Part shown: positions 46,714-55,459 of the stretch, in pieces | Layout: each line of letters starts with the position of its first letter | Position numbering within the stretch: the first letter of the stretch is position 1 | Assembly: GCF_001038425.2 (NCBI RefSeq) | Contig: NZ_LDPV02000050.1 | Span: 285,454-349,453 of the forward strand | Direction of reading: 5' to 3' | DNA: 64,000 nt | From: Ornithinibacillus contaminans | GTDB taxonomy: Bacteria > Bacillota > Bacilli > Bacillales > Amphibacillaceae | Program-made: the position numbers and the translations under genes | The notes under the pieces: generated by a model | What the model saw: only the letters and a program-made list of their open reading frames with translations | What the model was told of the DNA's origin: nothing | The model's database searches: none

Positions 46714-47001
46714 TTATTCATCTACTCGAACTGCGATGTGGCGAATAATATCTTCTGAGAACTTAGCTAAACGGTCAAATTCATTAACTGATCTTTCATC
46801 GCCAGCGAAGTTAATCAAAACATAGTATCCATCACGGTGATCGTTGATTTCATATGCAAGGCGTTTTTTGCCTTTTTCTTCAACTTTTTCAATCTCCGCT
46901 CCATTATCTGTTAAGATACCGTTAAAACGCTCGATTAAAGCCTTTTGAGCATCTTCTTCCATGTCTGGGCGGATGATGTACATGATTTCATATTTTCTCA
47001 T
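46714..47001 (-). CDS. rpsF: 30S ribosomal protein S6
   Basis: A 95-residue S6 ([20 protein letters not shown] onward; [20 protein letters not shown]), normal length. It pairs with S18 on the 30S platform. AAAGGAGGTG precedes the ATG. First gene of rpsF-ssb-rpsR; its leader has a hairpin and a GGGCCGC segment like S6:S18 autoregulatory leaders. Confidence 0.97.
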   Translation of the reverse strand: MRKYEIMYIIRPDMEEDAQKALIERFNGILTDNGAEIEKVEEKGKKRLAYEINDHRDGYYVLINFAGDERSVNEFDRLAKFSEDIIRHIAVRVDE

Positions 47002-47025
47002 CCGTTACACCTCCTTTTGGTCTTA

Positions 47026-47070
47026 GCGGCCCGTGTTTGTTGAAAGCAGTGCTTTCGCAACAAGAGCAAG
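47026..47070 (-). promoter_or_regulatory. Probable S6:S18-binding leader of rpsF
   Basis: On the minus strand TTGTT-GC-GAAAGC-ACT-GCTTTC-AACAA forms an interrupted hairpin, followed by ACACGGGCCGC, between the promoter and the rpsF ribosome binding site. S6:S18 leaders in many bacteria have a hairpin plus a CCG element that the heterodimer binds to repress translation. The match is by structure and location only. Confidence 0.55.
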
Positions 47071-47103
47071 GAGTAATCTTAAATTCATTACTCACAATAG
47101 TGT

Positions 47104-47132
47104 ATTATAACAAATCTTATATGAAATAACAA
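47104..47132 (-). promoter_or_regulatory. Sigma-A promoter of the rpsF-ssb-rpsR operon
   Basis: On the minus strand TTGTTA (47132-47127), 17 bases, TATAAT (47109-47104). It lies about 100 bases before rpsF, leaving room for a structured leader. Confidence 0.75.
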
Positions 47133-47205
47133 GTCTTCGAGAGATCCTTTTTACGTTTGCCACGTGATAATTGTACATATTTTAACATACGCTATGCCCC
47201 GCTCC

Positions 47206-47365
47206 GGGAATATACTCCGCTTTCACTTCCAGCACAGGGGCGACATCTGCTCGAAACTACCTCGCAGTGTCTACCTTGCCGCGGGGCTGGTAAGCCTCCT
47301 CAGAGCTATCGCTCTTCCGGGGTCTTACCGAAGCATTTCCTCCTGCAGGGTCTACGTATATTCCC
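47206..47365. repeat. G+C-rich structured intergenic element
   Basis: GGGAATATAC at 47206-47215 and GTATATTCCC at 47356-47365 are perfect inverted repeats. Inside, GGTAAG (47289-47294) pairs with CTTACC (47324-47329), and AGAGC with GCTCT around TATC. The segment is much richer in G+C than its surroundings. It looks like a mobile or repetitive palindromic element, not a gene. Confidence 0.65.
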
Positions 47366-47441
47366 TACGCTGAGATAGTGCAGCCTTTTTACTTACTGAT
47401 TTTAACTTCTATTTCAAACTCATTTATTCATGGTGTGTATC

Positions 47442-48542
47442 TTACACATTAAATCGGAAGTGTATTACGTCGCCGTCTTTTACGATGTATTCTTTTCCTT
47501 CTAGGCGTACTCTTCCGTTTTCTTTTGCTTGGACCATTGTGCCGGCATTGACTAGGTCGTCATAGGACACTGTTTCTGCGCGGATAAAGCCTCGTTCAAA
47601 GTCACTATGAATAATTCCTGCTGCCTGTGGTGCTTTAATCCCTTTGCGGAATGTCCATGCGCGTACTTCTTGCTCGCCGGCCGTGAAATACGTTGCAAGT
47701 CCTAAAAGACTGTAGGAAGCTTTGATTAATTTATCTAGTCCTGATTCCGTGATTCCTAGTTCTTCTAAATACATTTCTTTTTCTTCTTGATCCAATTCAG
47801 AAATTTCTTCTTCAATTTTCGCACAGATGACAATGACTTCTGCGCCTTCATTCGCCGCATATGCTTTTACCTTTTGCACATTTGGATTGTTATCTGGATC
47901 TGCAACCTCATCCTCACCAACGTTAGCAACATATAACATAGGTTTGCTCGTTAATAAATGTAGTCCTTTAACGATTTTTTGTTGCTCGTCGGTAAATTCC
48001 AGTGCGCGTGCTGGTTGTTCTTCCTCTAGACCAGTTCTCACTTTTGAAAGCACATCGAATTCAACCATGGCATCCTTGTCTTTTTGTCTTGCCAGCTTCT
48101 CTACACGTTGAATACGCTTATTGACGGTTTCTAAGTCTGCTAGAATTAATTCCAAATTAATGATTTCAATATCATCGATTGGGTCTACTCTACCAGCTAC
48201 ATGGGTAATATTTTCGTCAACAAAACAACGTACGACCTGACAAATTGCATCTACCTGGCGAATATGCGATAGGAACTGGTTTCCTAGTCCCTCACCCTTA
48301 CTTGCACCTTTTACAATGCCGGCAATATCGGTAAATTCAAAGGTTGTTGGTACTGTTTTTTTCGGTTTTACTAATTCGGTTAATTTATTTAAGCGTTCGT
48401 CTGGTACTTCCACCATGCCAACATTTGGGTCGATGGTAGCAAATGGGTAATTTGCTGCCTCTGCTCCTGCTTGTGTAATTGCATTAAACAATGTTGACTT
48501 TCCTACGTTTGGAAGTCCGACGATTCCTGCTGTTAAAGCCAT
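47442..48542 (-). CDS. ychF: Redox-regulated ATPase YchF
   Basis: A 366-residue YchF: an Obg-family G domain with [12 protein letters not shown] (about 8-19), [10 protein letters not shown] and a coiled-coil insertion, ending in a TGS domain. YchF binds ATP rather than GTP, associates with ribosomes and affects stress responses. The ATG at 48542 follows AAGGAG; the upstream in-frame start lacks one. Standard location between rpsF and the spo0J region. Confidence 0.97.
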   Translation of the reverse strand: MALTAGIVGLPNVGKSTLFNAITQAGAEAANYPFATIDPNVGMVEVPDERLNKLTELVKPKKTVPTTFEFTDIAGIVKGASKGEGLGNQFLSHIRQVDAICQVVRCFVDENITHVAGRVDPIDDIEIINLELILADLETVNKRIQRVEKLARQKDKDAMVEFDVLSKVRTGLEEEQPARALEFTDEQQKIVKGLHLLTSKPMLYVANVGEDEVADPDNNPNVQKVKAYAANEGAEVIVICAKIEEEISELDQEEKEMYLEELGITESGLDKLIKASYSLLGLATYFTAGEQEVRAWTFRKGIKAPQAAGIIHSDFERGFIRAETVSYDDLVNAGTMVQAKENGRVRLEGKEYIVKDGDVIHFRFNV

Positions 48543-48629
48543 TCTTTTCCACTCCTTAAGGATTCCATTCATCTAGAACGCGTTCAATATACCAATTATA
48601 GATATTAGTAGCAAAAAAGACAAGCAAGC

Positions 48630-48675
48630 AAAAAGCAAAAACAGGCCTCAAAACGACGCCTATTTTTGCTTTTTT
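48630..48675 (-). terminator. Intrinsic terminator after yyzM
   Basis: AAAAAGCAAAAACAGGC and GCCTATTTTTGCTTTTT pair over almost the whole length, with T runs on both strands. Confidence 0.85.
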
Positions 48676-48755
48676 ACCCTATTATTTTTCATTTTCTCTA
48701 TCTATCTATAATACAATATTACCATTTTCTAGTAAATTTGTCCAGAATATTCAGG

Positions 48756-48953
48756 TTAATTTGACGCGCTTTCTAACACTTTTTTCAGCTTTTTCGTAAA
48801 TTCCCTACGTGGGATCATGACACTATGATCACACCCTAAGCATTTAATCCGAATATCCATTCCCATTCGGATAATTTTCCACCGGTTCTCCCCGCATGGA
48901 TGAGGTTTTTTCATTTGAACAATATCGTGTAATTGAAATTCCTTATCCACCAT
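48756..48953 (-). CDS. yyzM: DUF951 family protein YyzM
   Basis: A 65-residue protein with HDIVQMKKPHPCG, RMGMDIRIKCLGC and RREF, the conserved DUF951 pattern with three Cys likely to bind zinc. The family is small and conserved in Firmicutes, near ychF and spo0J; function unknown. The ATG at 48953 follows GGGGAG by eight bases; a GTG three codons earlier overlaps it. Confidence 0.88.
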   Translation of the reverse strand: MVDKEFQLHDIVQMKKPHPCGENRWKIIRMGMDIRIKCLGCDHSVMIPRREFTKKLKKVLESASN

Positions 48954-48986
48954 TTTCCGCACTCCCCATTCTCGTAATCCACTTCT

Positions 48987-50000
48987 TTATTTTTCCATTT
49001 TATTCCATATAGGAAATAGTAATAACCGCGTTAACACGTATAAATTTAATAATCCATATAGTGGATATAATACACTTATTAATGTCGAAAAACCAAGTGT
49101 TGTTAATGGTATCATTGTAGCTAAAATCAAGAAGACAAGCAACCAAAATGGGAGCTTGAAATAACTTAGTAGTCTAGTCGTGATGCCCAATACGCCGGAT
49201 GCTGCCGTCGTAAAGATGGCGAACCATAGCAATATGGTCATAAATAATACCATTTGAAATGGATAACTTTTTAAAATAGCAAATAGCGGGATCTCATACA
49301 ATAAGATTTCATCTGCAATTTGGATTAAGCTATTGTTATAAATATACGTGAGCACCCCAAGGATTAACCCACTTCCTAGACTAGCAACGAGGATTTCTCT
49401 CTTGGATACGATCTTATTCCCGATTGCTCCTAAAACCGCAACAAGTGGCAATATATTTAGTGCCGTAAAGGGAAACGCTGCCGTCCAGTTATATTGTTCT
49501 CGCCAATGCGAAAATATGTTTAGCTTTTGATCAACGGTAAAGGTTAGCAGCACATATAGTAGACCTATGATAAGGATAGGTAAAATAAACTGATTGATGG
49601 AAAGCACCCCACTAATATCCCTCATAAATAAGACGACGAGCATGATAACAATAAATGCAATGCCCCACCAATATGGTAAGTTAAACGCCTGTCCAGTCGC
49701 CCCACTCCCCGACAACATGACAACAGTTGTAGTATATAAATAGAGGAATACCATCACATCGTAGATTGGCAATAATCGCTTCCCAACAATTTCTTTTAGG
49801 ACCGGACGATATTCTGTTGCCTGGTAGTGATGGCTAATCATCATAATTGCATAGCATGACATGGAGAAAAACACGATAAACATGACAATAGCTAGTCCAC
49901 TTCCATGGCCAAAAAACTCCCATAATTCTCTTCCGGATGCATATCCAGCTCCGATGGTTGTCCCAATGATTAAAAACATCCATTTAAGTCCCGCTCTCAC
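48987..50000 (-). CDS. YkvI-like membrane transporter family protein
   Basis: A 337-residue polytopic protein with about ten helices. It starts MRAGLKWMFLIIGTTIGAGY, with the GTTIGAGYASGRELWEFFG signature of YkvI-type proteins in the APC transporter superfamily. Substrate unknown. It lies 33 bases upstream of yyzM, so the two may be co-transcribed, and is divergent from yyaC. Confidence 0.8.
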   Translation of the reverse strand: MRAGLKWMFLIIGTTIGAGYASGRELWEFFGHGSGLAIVMFIVFFSMSCYAIMMISHHYQATEYRPVLKEIVGKRLLPIYDVMVFLYLYTTTVVMLSGSGATGQAFNLPYWWGIAFIVIMLVVLFMRDISGVLSINQFILPILIIGLLYVLLTFTVDQKLNIFSHWREQYNWTAAFPFTALNILPLVAVLGAIGNKIVSKREILVASLGSGLILGVLTYIYNNSLIQIADEILLYEIPLFAILKSYPFQMVLFMTILLWFAIFTTAASGVLGITTRLLSYFKLPFWLLVFLILATMIPLTTLGFSTLISVLYPLYGLLNLYVLTRLLLFPIWNKMEK

Positions 50001-50086
50001 ATTTATTCTCCCCCATTACTATATCCATGTATAAAAACAAGCTTTAATCCGTATACTATTATCAATATGTTTGCGGAGGAGAACCT

Positions 50087-50704
50087 ATGAATCTAAAGAG
50101 TCGTTTATCACCAAAAAACGAAACCATTCGGATGATACATACAGATGAAAATCTTTGCGAGTCAATAAGTGAACAAATTATTTCATGGCTACCAAGTATG
50201 CCAAGAGAATATGTCGTGGTGTGTGTTGGTACTGACCGTTCTACTGGTGATGCATTAGGACCATTAACAGGCATGTATTTAGCGGAGAAGAGATTAAAGC
50301 ATATGACGATTTATGGGACTCTTCATGACCCTGTACATGCTACAAACTTACAGGAGTATATTACATTAATTAAACAGCAACACAAAAATCCATTTATCAT
50401 TGCCATTGATGCCTGTCTTGGTAAAACAAGCTCTGTTGGACAAATTATCGCCTGTGTCGGCGCTTTAAAGCCAGGAGCAGCCCTAAACAAAGCACTTCCC
50501 CCGATTGGTGATATTCATATTACTGGGGTTGTTAATATTAGTGGGTTTATGGAATACTCCGTTTTACAAAATACTAGACTCTCGATTGTCGTGGAAATGG
50601 CTAGAAAGATTGCTTCGATACTAGAATCCGTGGACCAACAAATGACCGCTAGTTATCACTCCCCAGCAATCGTACTACCACAGGTTAGAGAAAAGACATT
50701 ATAA
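50087..50704 (+). CDS. yyaC: Spore protease-like protein YyaC
   Basis: The 205-residue protein resembles the GPR spore protease family: VVVCVGTDRSTGDALGPLTG (about 44-63), HDPVHATNLQEY, IIAIDACLG and GVVNISGFMEY. In Bacillus YyaC is a sporulation-associated protein located near spo0J. GGAGGAG lies before the ATG. Its presence indicates a spore-former. Confidence 0.92.
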   Translation: MNLKSRLSPKNETIRMIHTDENLCESISEQIISWLPSMPREYVVVCVGTDRSTGDALGPLTGMYLAEKRLKHMTIYGTLHDPVHATNLQEYITLIKQQHKNPFIIAIDACLGKTSSVGQIIACVGALKPGAALNKALPPIGDIHITGVVNISGFMEYSVLQNTRLSIVVEMARKIASILESVDQQMTASYHSPAIVLPQVREKTL

Positions 50705-50705
50705 C

Positions 50706-50856
50706 TTTATGGATGCACAAAGCGTAGGGTTCGTGATGTACTGACTGGGACTTATGTTTCTCACCCTACCGAGGATTATTGCGGTAACTTTTCCCGCCAG
50801 AAGTTCCTGGCACTAGAGTTGGGCATGGCTGTTTAAGTAACAACGTCATCCATAAA
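50706..50856. repeat. 151-bp element with 10-bp terminal inverted repeats
   Basis: TTTATGGATG (50706-50715) and CATCCATAAA (50847-50856) are perfect inverted repeats. Inside, GTAGGGT (50724-50730) pairs with ACCCTAC (50763-50769), and AACTT with AAGTT. It begins one base after the yyaC stop codon. It may be a miniature mobile element or a structured RNA; it contains no gene. Confidence 0.65.
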
Positions 50857-50897
50857 AAAAGTAGCGGGCTCTGTCTAACAAAGCTCGCTACTTTTTT
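50854..50897. terminator. Bidirectional terminator between yyaC and the DUF554 gene
   Basis: AAAAAAGTAGCG and CGCTACTTTTTT are perfect inverted arms around a loop of about 20 bases that holds a further GGGC/GCTC near match. It sits between convergent genes. Confidence 0.9.
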
Positions 50898-51599
50898 CTA
50901 TAACAAATGATAGATGTAATAGACTACCCCTACCGTTACAATAGATGGCAATAGATTCCCAATACGAATTTGAACAATCTTCAACATATTAAGGCCTATT
51001 GCTACAATTAACAATCCACCAACCGCTGTAAGTTCCACAATAAATCCATTCAAAATAGCCTCTGGGATCCAATTCTCTATTTGCATTGCTAGAAGTGCAA
51101 TCGAACCCTGGTAGAGCATAACTGGAATAACCGATAGTGCGACACCGAACCCTAACGTAGTCGTCAATACCAAGGCGACAAACCCATCTAGAATGCCTTT
51201 TGTGATTAATACTTCATGGTCTCCACGAATACCACCATCAAGTGCCCCTATGATTGCCATGGCACCAACAACGAATATTAAGGATGCTGTAACAAATCCT
51301 TGCGATACAGTGGTGTTATTTTTCGTATTGAATTTCCTGCCTACAAAGTCACCAAGTTGATTCAATTTCACTTCAATATTTAATAGCTCTCCAATTATCG
51401 CACCAGTTAACAAGCTTAATAATACAACAATAATAGCCTCTGTTTGAAACGCCATCTGCAAACCAATTAACACGATAGCCAACCCAATTCCGTGCATTAC
51501 CGTCTCTTTATATCGCTCCGGAATCTTTGTAAATAATAACCCAATAACACTTCCTATAATAATTAATGCCCCATTAATTAATGTTCCATAAAGCGCCAT
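50898..51599 (-). CDS. DUF554 family membrane protein
   Basis: A 233-residue membrane protein with about seven helices, MALYGTLINGALIIIGSVIG at the start and LLTGAIIGELLNIE, GALDGGIRGDHEVLITKGIL later: the DUF554 (YdfK/YqgA-like) signature. Transport or channel activity is suspected for the family but not shown. The ATG at 51599 follows AAGGGG by eight bases. It lies downstream of spo0J, with a parS site in the gap. Confidence 0.87.
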   Translation of the reverse strand: MALYGTLINGALIIIGSVIGLLFTKIPERYKETVMHGIGLAIVLIGLQMAFQTEAIIVVLLSLLTGAIIGELLNIEVKLNQLGDFVGRKFNTKNNTTVSQGFVTASLIFVVGAMAIIGALDGGIRGDHEVLITKGILDGFVALVLTTTLGFGVALSVIPVMLYQGSIALLAMQIENWIPEAILNGFIVELTAVGGLLIVAIGLNMLKIVQIRIGNLLPSIVTVGVVYYIYHLL

Positions 51600-51653
51600 T
51601 TCCACTACCCCTTCTGTCTATTTCCCGCTGTTTCTAATGTTGTTTTTTCACAA

Positions 51654-51669
51654 TGTTTCACGTGAAACA
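51654..51669. promoter_or_regulatory. parS site
   Basis: TGTTTCACGTGAAACA is a perfect copy of the parS palindrome recognised by Spo0J/ParB, 93 bases after spo0J. ParB loads here as a CTP clamp and recruits SMC. Confidence 0.95.
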
Positions 51670-51725
51670 ATCCATGTGAATCCCATCAAACTCGCTATGT
51701 AATGCGTGTTATTGGATATAAGAAA

Positions 51726-51750
51726 GGACTGGAAAGTTATTTTCCAGCCC
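51726..51750 (-). terminator. Intrinsic terminator of soj-spo0J
   Basis: GGACTGGAAA and TTTCCAGCCC pair around GTTAT with one mismatch; a T-rich run follows on the minus strand. Confidence 0.85.
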
Positions 51751-51761
51751 CTAGGAATTCT

Positions 51762-52598
51762 TTATCCTTCTAGCACTTCAATAATTCGTTCTAGATCATC
51801 GTCTGTGTAGAATTCTATCTCAATTCTACCCTTGCGCTTGCCACGCTGAATGTTAACGGCAGTTCCAAGCTTATCGCGTAAAATCGATTCCCGTTCCTGT
51901 AAAAAGATATCCTTCTTCGGTTTAACCTTTTTCTTGGACGGCTTTTCATTTAATACAATAATTAACTTTTCAACCTGTCTTACATTCAGTTTCTCTGTAC
52001 GAATTTTATTAACTAACGGATTAATCTTTTCCTTATCCTTTAAGCCTAACAACGCTCTCCCATGTCCCATCGATAATTCCCCGTTATTTATATAAGCAAT
52101 AACCTGGTCTGGTAGCCCTAATAGTCTTACCAAATTGGCGATGTGAGAACGGCTTTTCCCAAGACGCTTGGATAATTCTTCTTGAGTGATTTTAAGCTCC
52201 GTCATCAAGTTAGAATAAGCTTGTGCCTCTTCAATTGGTGATAGGTCTTCACGCTGTAAATTCTCTAATAGTGCAAGCTCCATCATCTTTTCATCTGTTA
52301 GCTCTTTTACAACAGCTGGCACTTCTGTTAGACCAGCCTCTTTCGCTGCACGGAATCGTCTCTCACCAACAACTATTTCATAGCCCTTGATACTCTTGCG
52401 TACAATTAAAGGTTGAATAATACCATACTCGAGAATGGATTCCTTTAATTCTTCAATAGCATCCGCGTGAAATGTCTTTCTAGGCTGATAAGGATTCGGT
52501 CTACAATCCTTAATCGGTAATTGTTGCACAACGTCATCATCTTTTTCCTCTATTTCAGGAAAAAATGCATCAAGTCCTCTACCCAACCCTCGTGCCAC
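51762..52598 (-). CDS. spo0J: Chromosome partitioning protein ParB (Spo0J)
   Basis: A 278-residue ParB: N-terminal CTP-binding domain with GERRFRAAKEAG (about 80-91) and ENLQRED, a helix-turn-helix that binds parS (KITQEELSKRLGKSRSHIAN, about 137-156) and a C-terminal dimer domain. It loads at parS, spreads, and recruits SMC near the origin. It overlaps soj by 20 bases. Confidence 0.97.
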   Translation of the reverse strand: MARGLGRGLDAFFPEIEEKDDDVVQQLPIKDCRPNPYQPRKTFHADAIEELKESILEYGIIQPLIVRKSIKGYEIVVGERRFRAAKEAGLTEVPAVVKELTDEKMMELALLENLQREDLSPIEEAQAYSNLMTELKITQEELSKRLGKSRSHIANLVRLLGLPDQVIAYINNGELSMGHGRALLGLKDKEKINPLVNKIRTEKLNVRQVEKLIIVLNEKPSKKKVKPKKDIFLQERESILRDKLGTAVNIQRGKRKGRIEIEFYTDDDLERIIEVLEG

Positions 52599-53352
52599 TG
52601 GCCATCACTTCCTTCGCTAACTCAAGATATACTTCTGCACCTTTCGATTTCGGATCATACGTAATAATTGGTTGCCCATGACTTGGCGCCTCACCCAACC
52701 GAATATTTCTAGGAATAATAGATTGGTAGACTTTGTCTTGGAAATACTTTTTAACCTCTTCAATTACTTGTAGGCCAAGATTTGTTCTGGCATCAAGCAT
52801 TGTCAGTAGTACGCCTTCAATCATAAGCTCTTTGTTTAAATGCTTTTGAACTAAGCGAATCGTGTTCAATAATTGGCTAAGCCCTTCAAGTGCATAATAT
52901 TCACATTGAACAGGTATCAAAACGGTATCTGAAGATGTTAAGGCGTTTAATGTTAGTAGACCTAATGAAGGAGGACAATCAATAATAATATAATCATAAT
53001 GATCTCTAACTTCTTCTAACGCTTTTTTTAGTCGAATTTCCCTTGAAATCGTTGGTACTAGCTCGATTTCAGCACCTGCTAATTGAATCGTAGCTGGAAT
53101 TATATCTAAATTCTCCACACTAGTTGGTACACAAACCTCACGAGCTGGAACATCCTCAACTAGCACATTATATATACATTTACTCATATCTGCTTTATTT
53201 ATACCCACTCCACTGGTTGCATTTCCTTGTGGGTCAATATCCACTAGTAACACTTTATTCCCTAAGTGTGCTAAGCAAGCACTCAGGTTAACCGATGAAG
53301 TTGTTTTTCCGACGCCACCTTTTTGGTTAGCGATGGACATAATCTTCCCCAT
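52579..53352 (-). CDS. soj: Chromosome partitioning ATPase ParA (Soj)
   Basis: A 257-residue ParA/MinD-type ATPase with the deviant Walker A NQKGGVGKTTSSVN (about 9-22), LVDIDPQGNATSG and IIDCPPSLG. It binds DNA as an ATP dimer, is stimulated by Spo0J and regulates DnaA in B. subtilis. Upstream gene of the soj-spo0J pair. Confidence 0.97.
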   Translation of the reverse strand: MGKIMSIANQKGGVGKTTSSVNLSACLAHLGNKVLLVDIDPQGNATSGVGINKADMSKCIYNVLVEDVPAREVCVPTSVENLDIIPATIQLAGAEIELVPTISREIRLKKALEEVRDHYDYIIIDCPPSLGLLTLNALTSSDTVLIPVQCEYYALEGLSQLLNTIRLVQKHLNKELMIEGVLLTMLDARTNLGLQVIEEVKKYFQDKVYQSIIPRNIRLGEAPSHGQPIITYDPKSKGAEVYLELAKEVMASGTRVG

Positions 53353-53504
53353 GATTTCACCTACCTAAACCGATATACTTTTTATTTTATCACTTTTTTG
53401 ATGCGAAACCTATTAAATTTACTATTTTTTATAGAAATAAAACCTTTTGACTACAATATACTACGTTATCCAGCAAAAATCGGACCCAATATAGACATAA
53501 TAAT

Positions 53505-53528
53505 CCCCCATCTGATTCAAGATGGGGG
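53505..53528 (-). terminator. Intrinsic terminator of noc
   Basis: CCCCCATC and GATGGGGG form a perfect 8-bp stem around TGATTCAA, 19 bases after the noc stop codon; the T tail is weak. Confidence 0.75.
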
Positions 53529-53546
53529 CTACATCATCGCTATATA

Positions 53547-54407
53547 CTATTTTTTCTTCGGAATTTTTATCGTGATTTGATAATAATCATCTAAATCCTG
53601 CTCGTCAGACTCAATATCAATACCTGTATCAGATACCATACTAAGCGACTGTCTAATGGTATTCATCGCGATTCTTATATCTTTATTAACACCTTTTAAA
53701 ACCGGCTTTTTACGCTTTGGTTTTTCTTTCGTGTTGTTTAGGTTCTCAATTCGTTCTTCGGTTTGCTTCACATTTAAATCATGCTCTATAATTTCCTGAA
53801 GGAGCTTTATTTGCTTTTCCTCTTCCTTCAACTTGATCAATGCTCGTGCATGACGTTCTGTAATTTGTTTATTTAATAGCGCTTGTTGGACAACTTCTGG
53901 AAGCTTTAACAAGCGTAATTTATTCGCAATGGTTGACTGGTTTTTACCAAGTCTTTGTGCTAATGCTTCTTGTGTTAGGCCTTGCAGCTCTAGTAATCTC
54001 GCATAGGCAGCTGCTTCTTCAATGACTGTTAATTCTTCACGCTGAAGGTTTTCAATGAGTGCCACTGAAGCTGTCTGTGTATCATTCATATCACGGACTA
54101 TTGCGGAAACAGATTCCCAGCCTAGTGATTGCACAGCACGCCATCTACGCTCACCAGCTATAATTTCATACGTATCGCCTTCTGCTTTCCGAACTACAAT
54201 CGGCTGAATGATACCATGCGTATTGATGGTTTTTGCAAGCTCTGCAATTTTCTCCTCATTAAAGACTGATCTTGGCTGATACCTATTTGGCTGAATAAGA
54301 CTAACCGGAAGCTGTATGACTTCATCTGGATGATAGGTTTCTTCTTCTATTTCTCCATCTTCCTTTTCTCCAATGCCAAAAATACGGTTAAATGGACTTA
54401 CCATCAT
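53547..54407 (-). CDS. noc: Nucleoid occlusion protein Noc
   Basis: A 286-residue ParB paralogue with an N-terminal amphipathic start ([16 protein letters not shown]) that anchors Noc to the membrane, a CTP-binding domain ([19 protein letters not shown]) and a helix-turn-helix ([20 protein letters not shown]). Noc keeps the division ring off DNA. It binds NBS sequences, one of which is present at 12868-12881. A parS site lies just upstream of it. Confidence 0.96.
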   Translation of the reverse strand: MMVSPFNRIFGIGEKEDGEIEEETYHPDEVIQLPVSLIQPNRYQPRSVFNEEKIAELAKTINTHGIIQPIVVRKAEGDTYEIIAGERRWRAVQSLGWESVSAIVRDMNDTQTASVALIENLQREELTVIEEAAAYARLLELQGLTQEALAQRLGKNQSTIANKLRLLKLPEVVQQALLNKQITERHARALIKLKEEEKQIKLLQEIIEHDLNVKQTEERIENLNNTKEKPKRKKPVLKGVNKDIRIAMNTIRQSLSMVSDTGIDIESDEQDLDDYYQITIKIPKKK

Positions 54408-54492
54408 CAGACACCACCTTTTACAATAAATAAGATAGATTTGTAGTATTCATCTCTATTAATCTATGAGAAATTTTCACCACACCATAAAA

Positions 54493-54508
54493 TGTTTCAC
54501 GTGAAACA
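54493..54508. promoter_or_regulatory. parS site
   Basis: A second perfect TGTTTCACGTGAAACA palindrome, 85 bases upstream of noc, in the noc promoter region. Confidence 0.95.
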
Positions 54509-54678
54509 TTTACAAGTGTTATGTAAAAATAAGACTCTATTTGTTTAATGTCGCAAACAAAATCTATTATAGTTTACCACAGAATCGACTTTAAGCCTAT
54601 TTTATCACATAACTCGTACGATAGATAAGTGGTAATTAAAAAATAGGAAAAGATATTCTCTTCCTATTTATAGATATA

Positions 54679-55395
54679 CTATTCGATTGGTTCTTTATTA
54701 GGTGTTCCAGGCTTGCGCGGGTATTTCTTCGGTGTTTGTCTTTTTTTATCAATCACGATAATAGAACGCTCGCTGTTTTCCTCTGGCAATGTAAAGGTAT
54801 GGGTCTGTGCGATTTCGCCGCCCAACACGTCAATTGCTACTTTACCAGTATCTAATTCTTCTGTTGCTTGGGCACCCTTCATGGCAATAAATACGCCGTT
54901 TTTCTTAGCGATTGGTAAGCACAATTCACTTAATACTGACATACGCGCCACCGCTCTCGCCATCACAATATCAAATGACTCCCGAAACTTGCTGTTCTTC
55001 CCGAATGTTTCTGCACGATCATGGTAAAATGCAACATCCGTTAGTTCTAGCTCTGCCGCTAAATGATTCAAGAAGCCAATTCGCTTTTGCAAGGAATCAA
55101 CAATCGTCACCTTAAGATTTGGGAAGCATATTTTTAATGGGATACTCGGGAACCCTGCACCAGCACCCACATCACATACATGCTGCCCTTTTGAAAAGTC
55201 AAAGTAAAAAGCTGCGCTGATGGAATCATAGAAATGCTTTAAATACACGTCTTCCTCTGCAGTCAGCGCCGTTAAATTGATTTTTTCATTCCATTCGACC
55301 AATGTTTTGAAATATATGTGAAATTGCTCTAATTGCCGTTCAGATAGCGTGATACCTTTTTTCGCTAGTTCAGACGCAAATTGGTTCGGATTCAT
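54679..55395 (-). CDS. rsmG: 16S rRNA (guanine-527-N7)-methyltransferase RsmG
   Basis: A 238-residue methyltransferase: [18 protein letters not shown] (about 69-86) is the AdoMet-binding loop, and [13 protein letters not shown] follows. It methylates G527 of 16S rRNA, and loss gives low-level streptomycin resistance. The ATG at 55395 has AAAGGAG nine bases upstream; the ATG seven codons earlier has none. Located 64 bases after mnmG, as in other Bacilli. Confidence 0.96.
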   Translation of the reverse strand: MNPNQFASELAKKGITLSERQLEQFHIYFKTLVEWNEKINLTALTAEEDVYLKHFYDSISAAFYFDFSKGQHVCDVGAGAGFPSIPLKICFPNLKVTIVDSLQKRIGFLNHLAAELELTDVAFYHDRAETFGKNSKFRESFDIVMARAVARMSVLSELCLPIAKKNGVFIAMKGAQATEELDTGKVAIDVLGGEIAQTHTFTLPEENSERSIIVIDKKRQTPKKYPRKPGTPNKEPIE

Positions 55396-55459
55396 TTGCC
55401 GTAACTCCTTTTTCATTATGTATGTTCAAAAAGTCGACGATTGTCGACTTTTTGTTGGC

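Noticed and set aside
47157..47378. Two overlapping ORFs in the G+C-rich element
   Set aside because: No ribosome binding sites; the segment is an inverted-repeat structure, and the ORFs arise from its composition.
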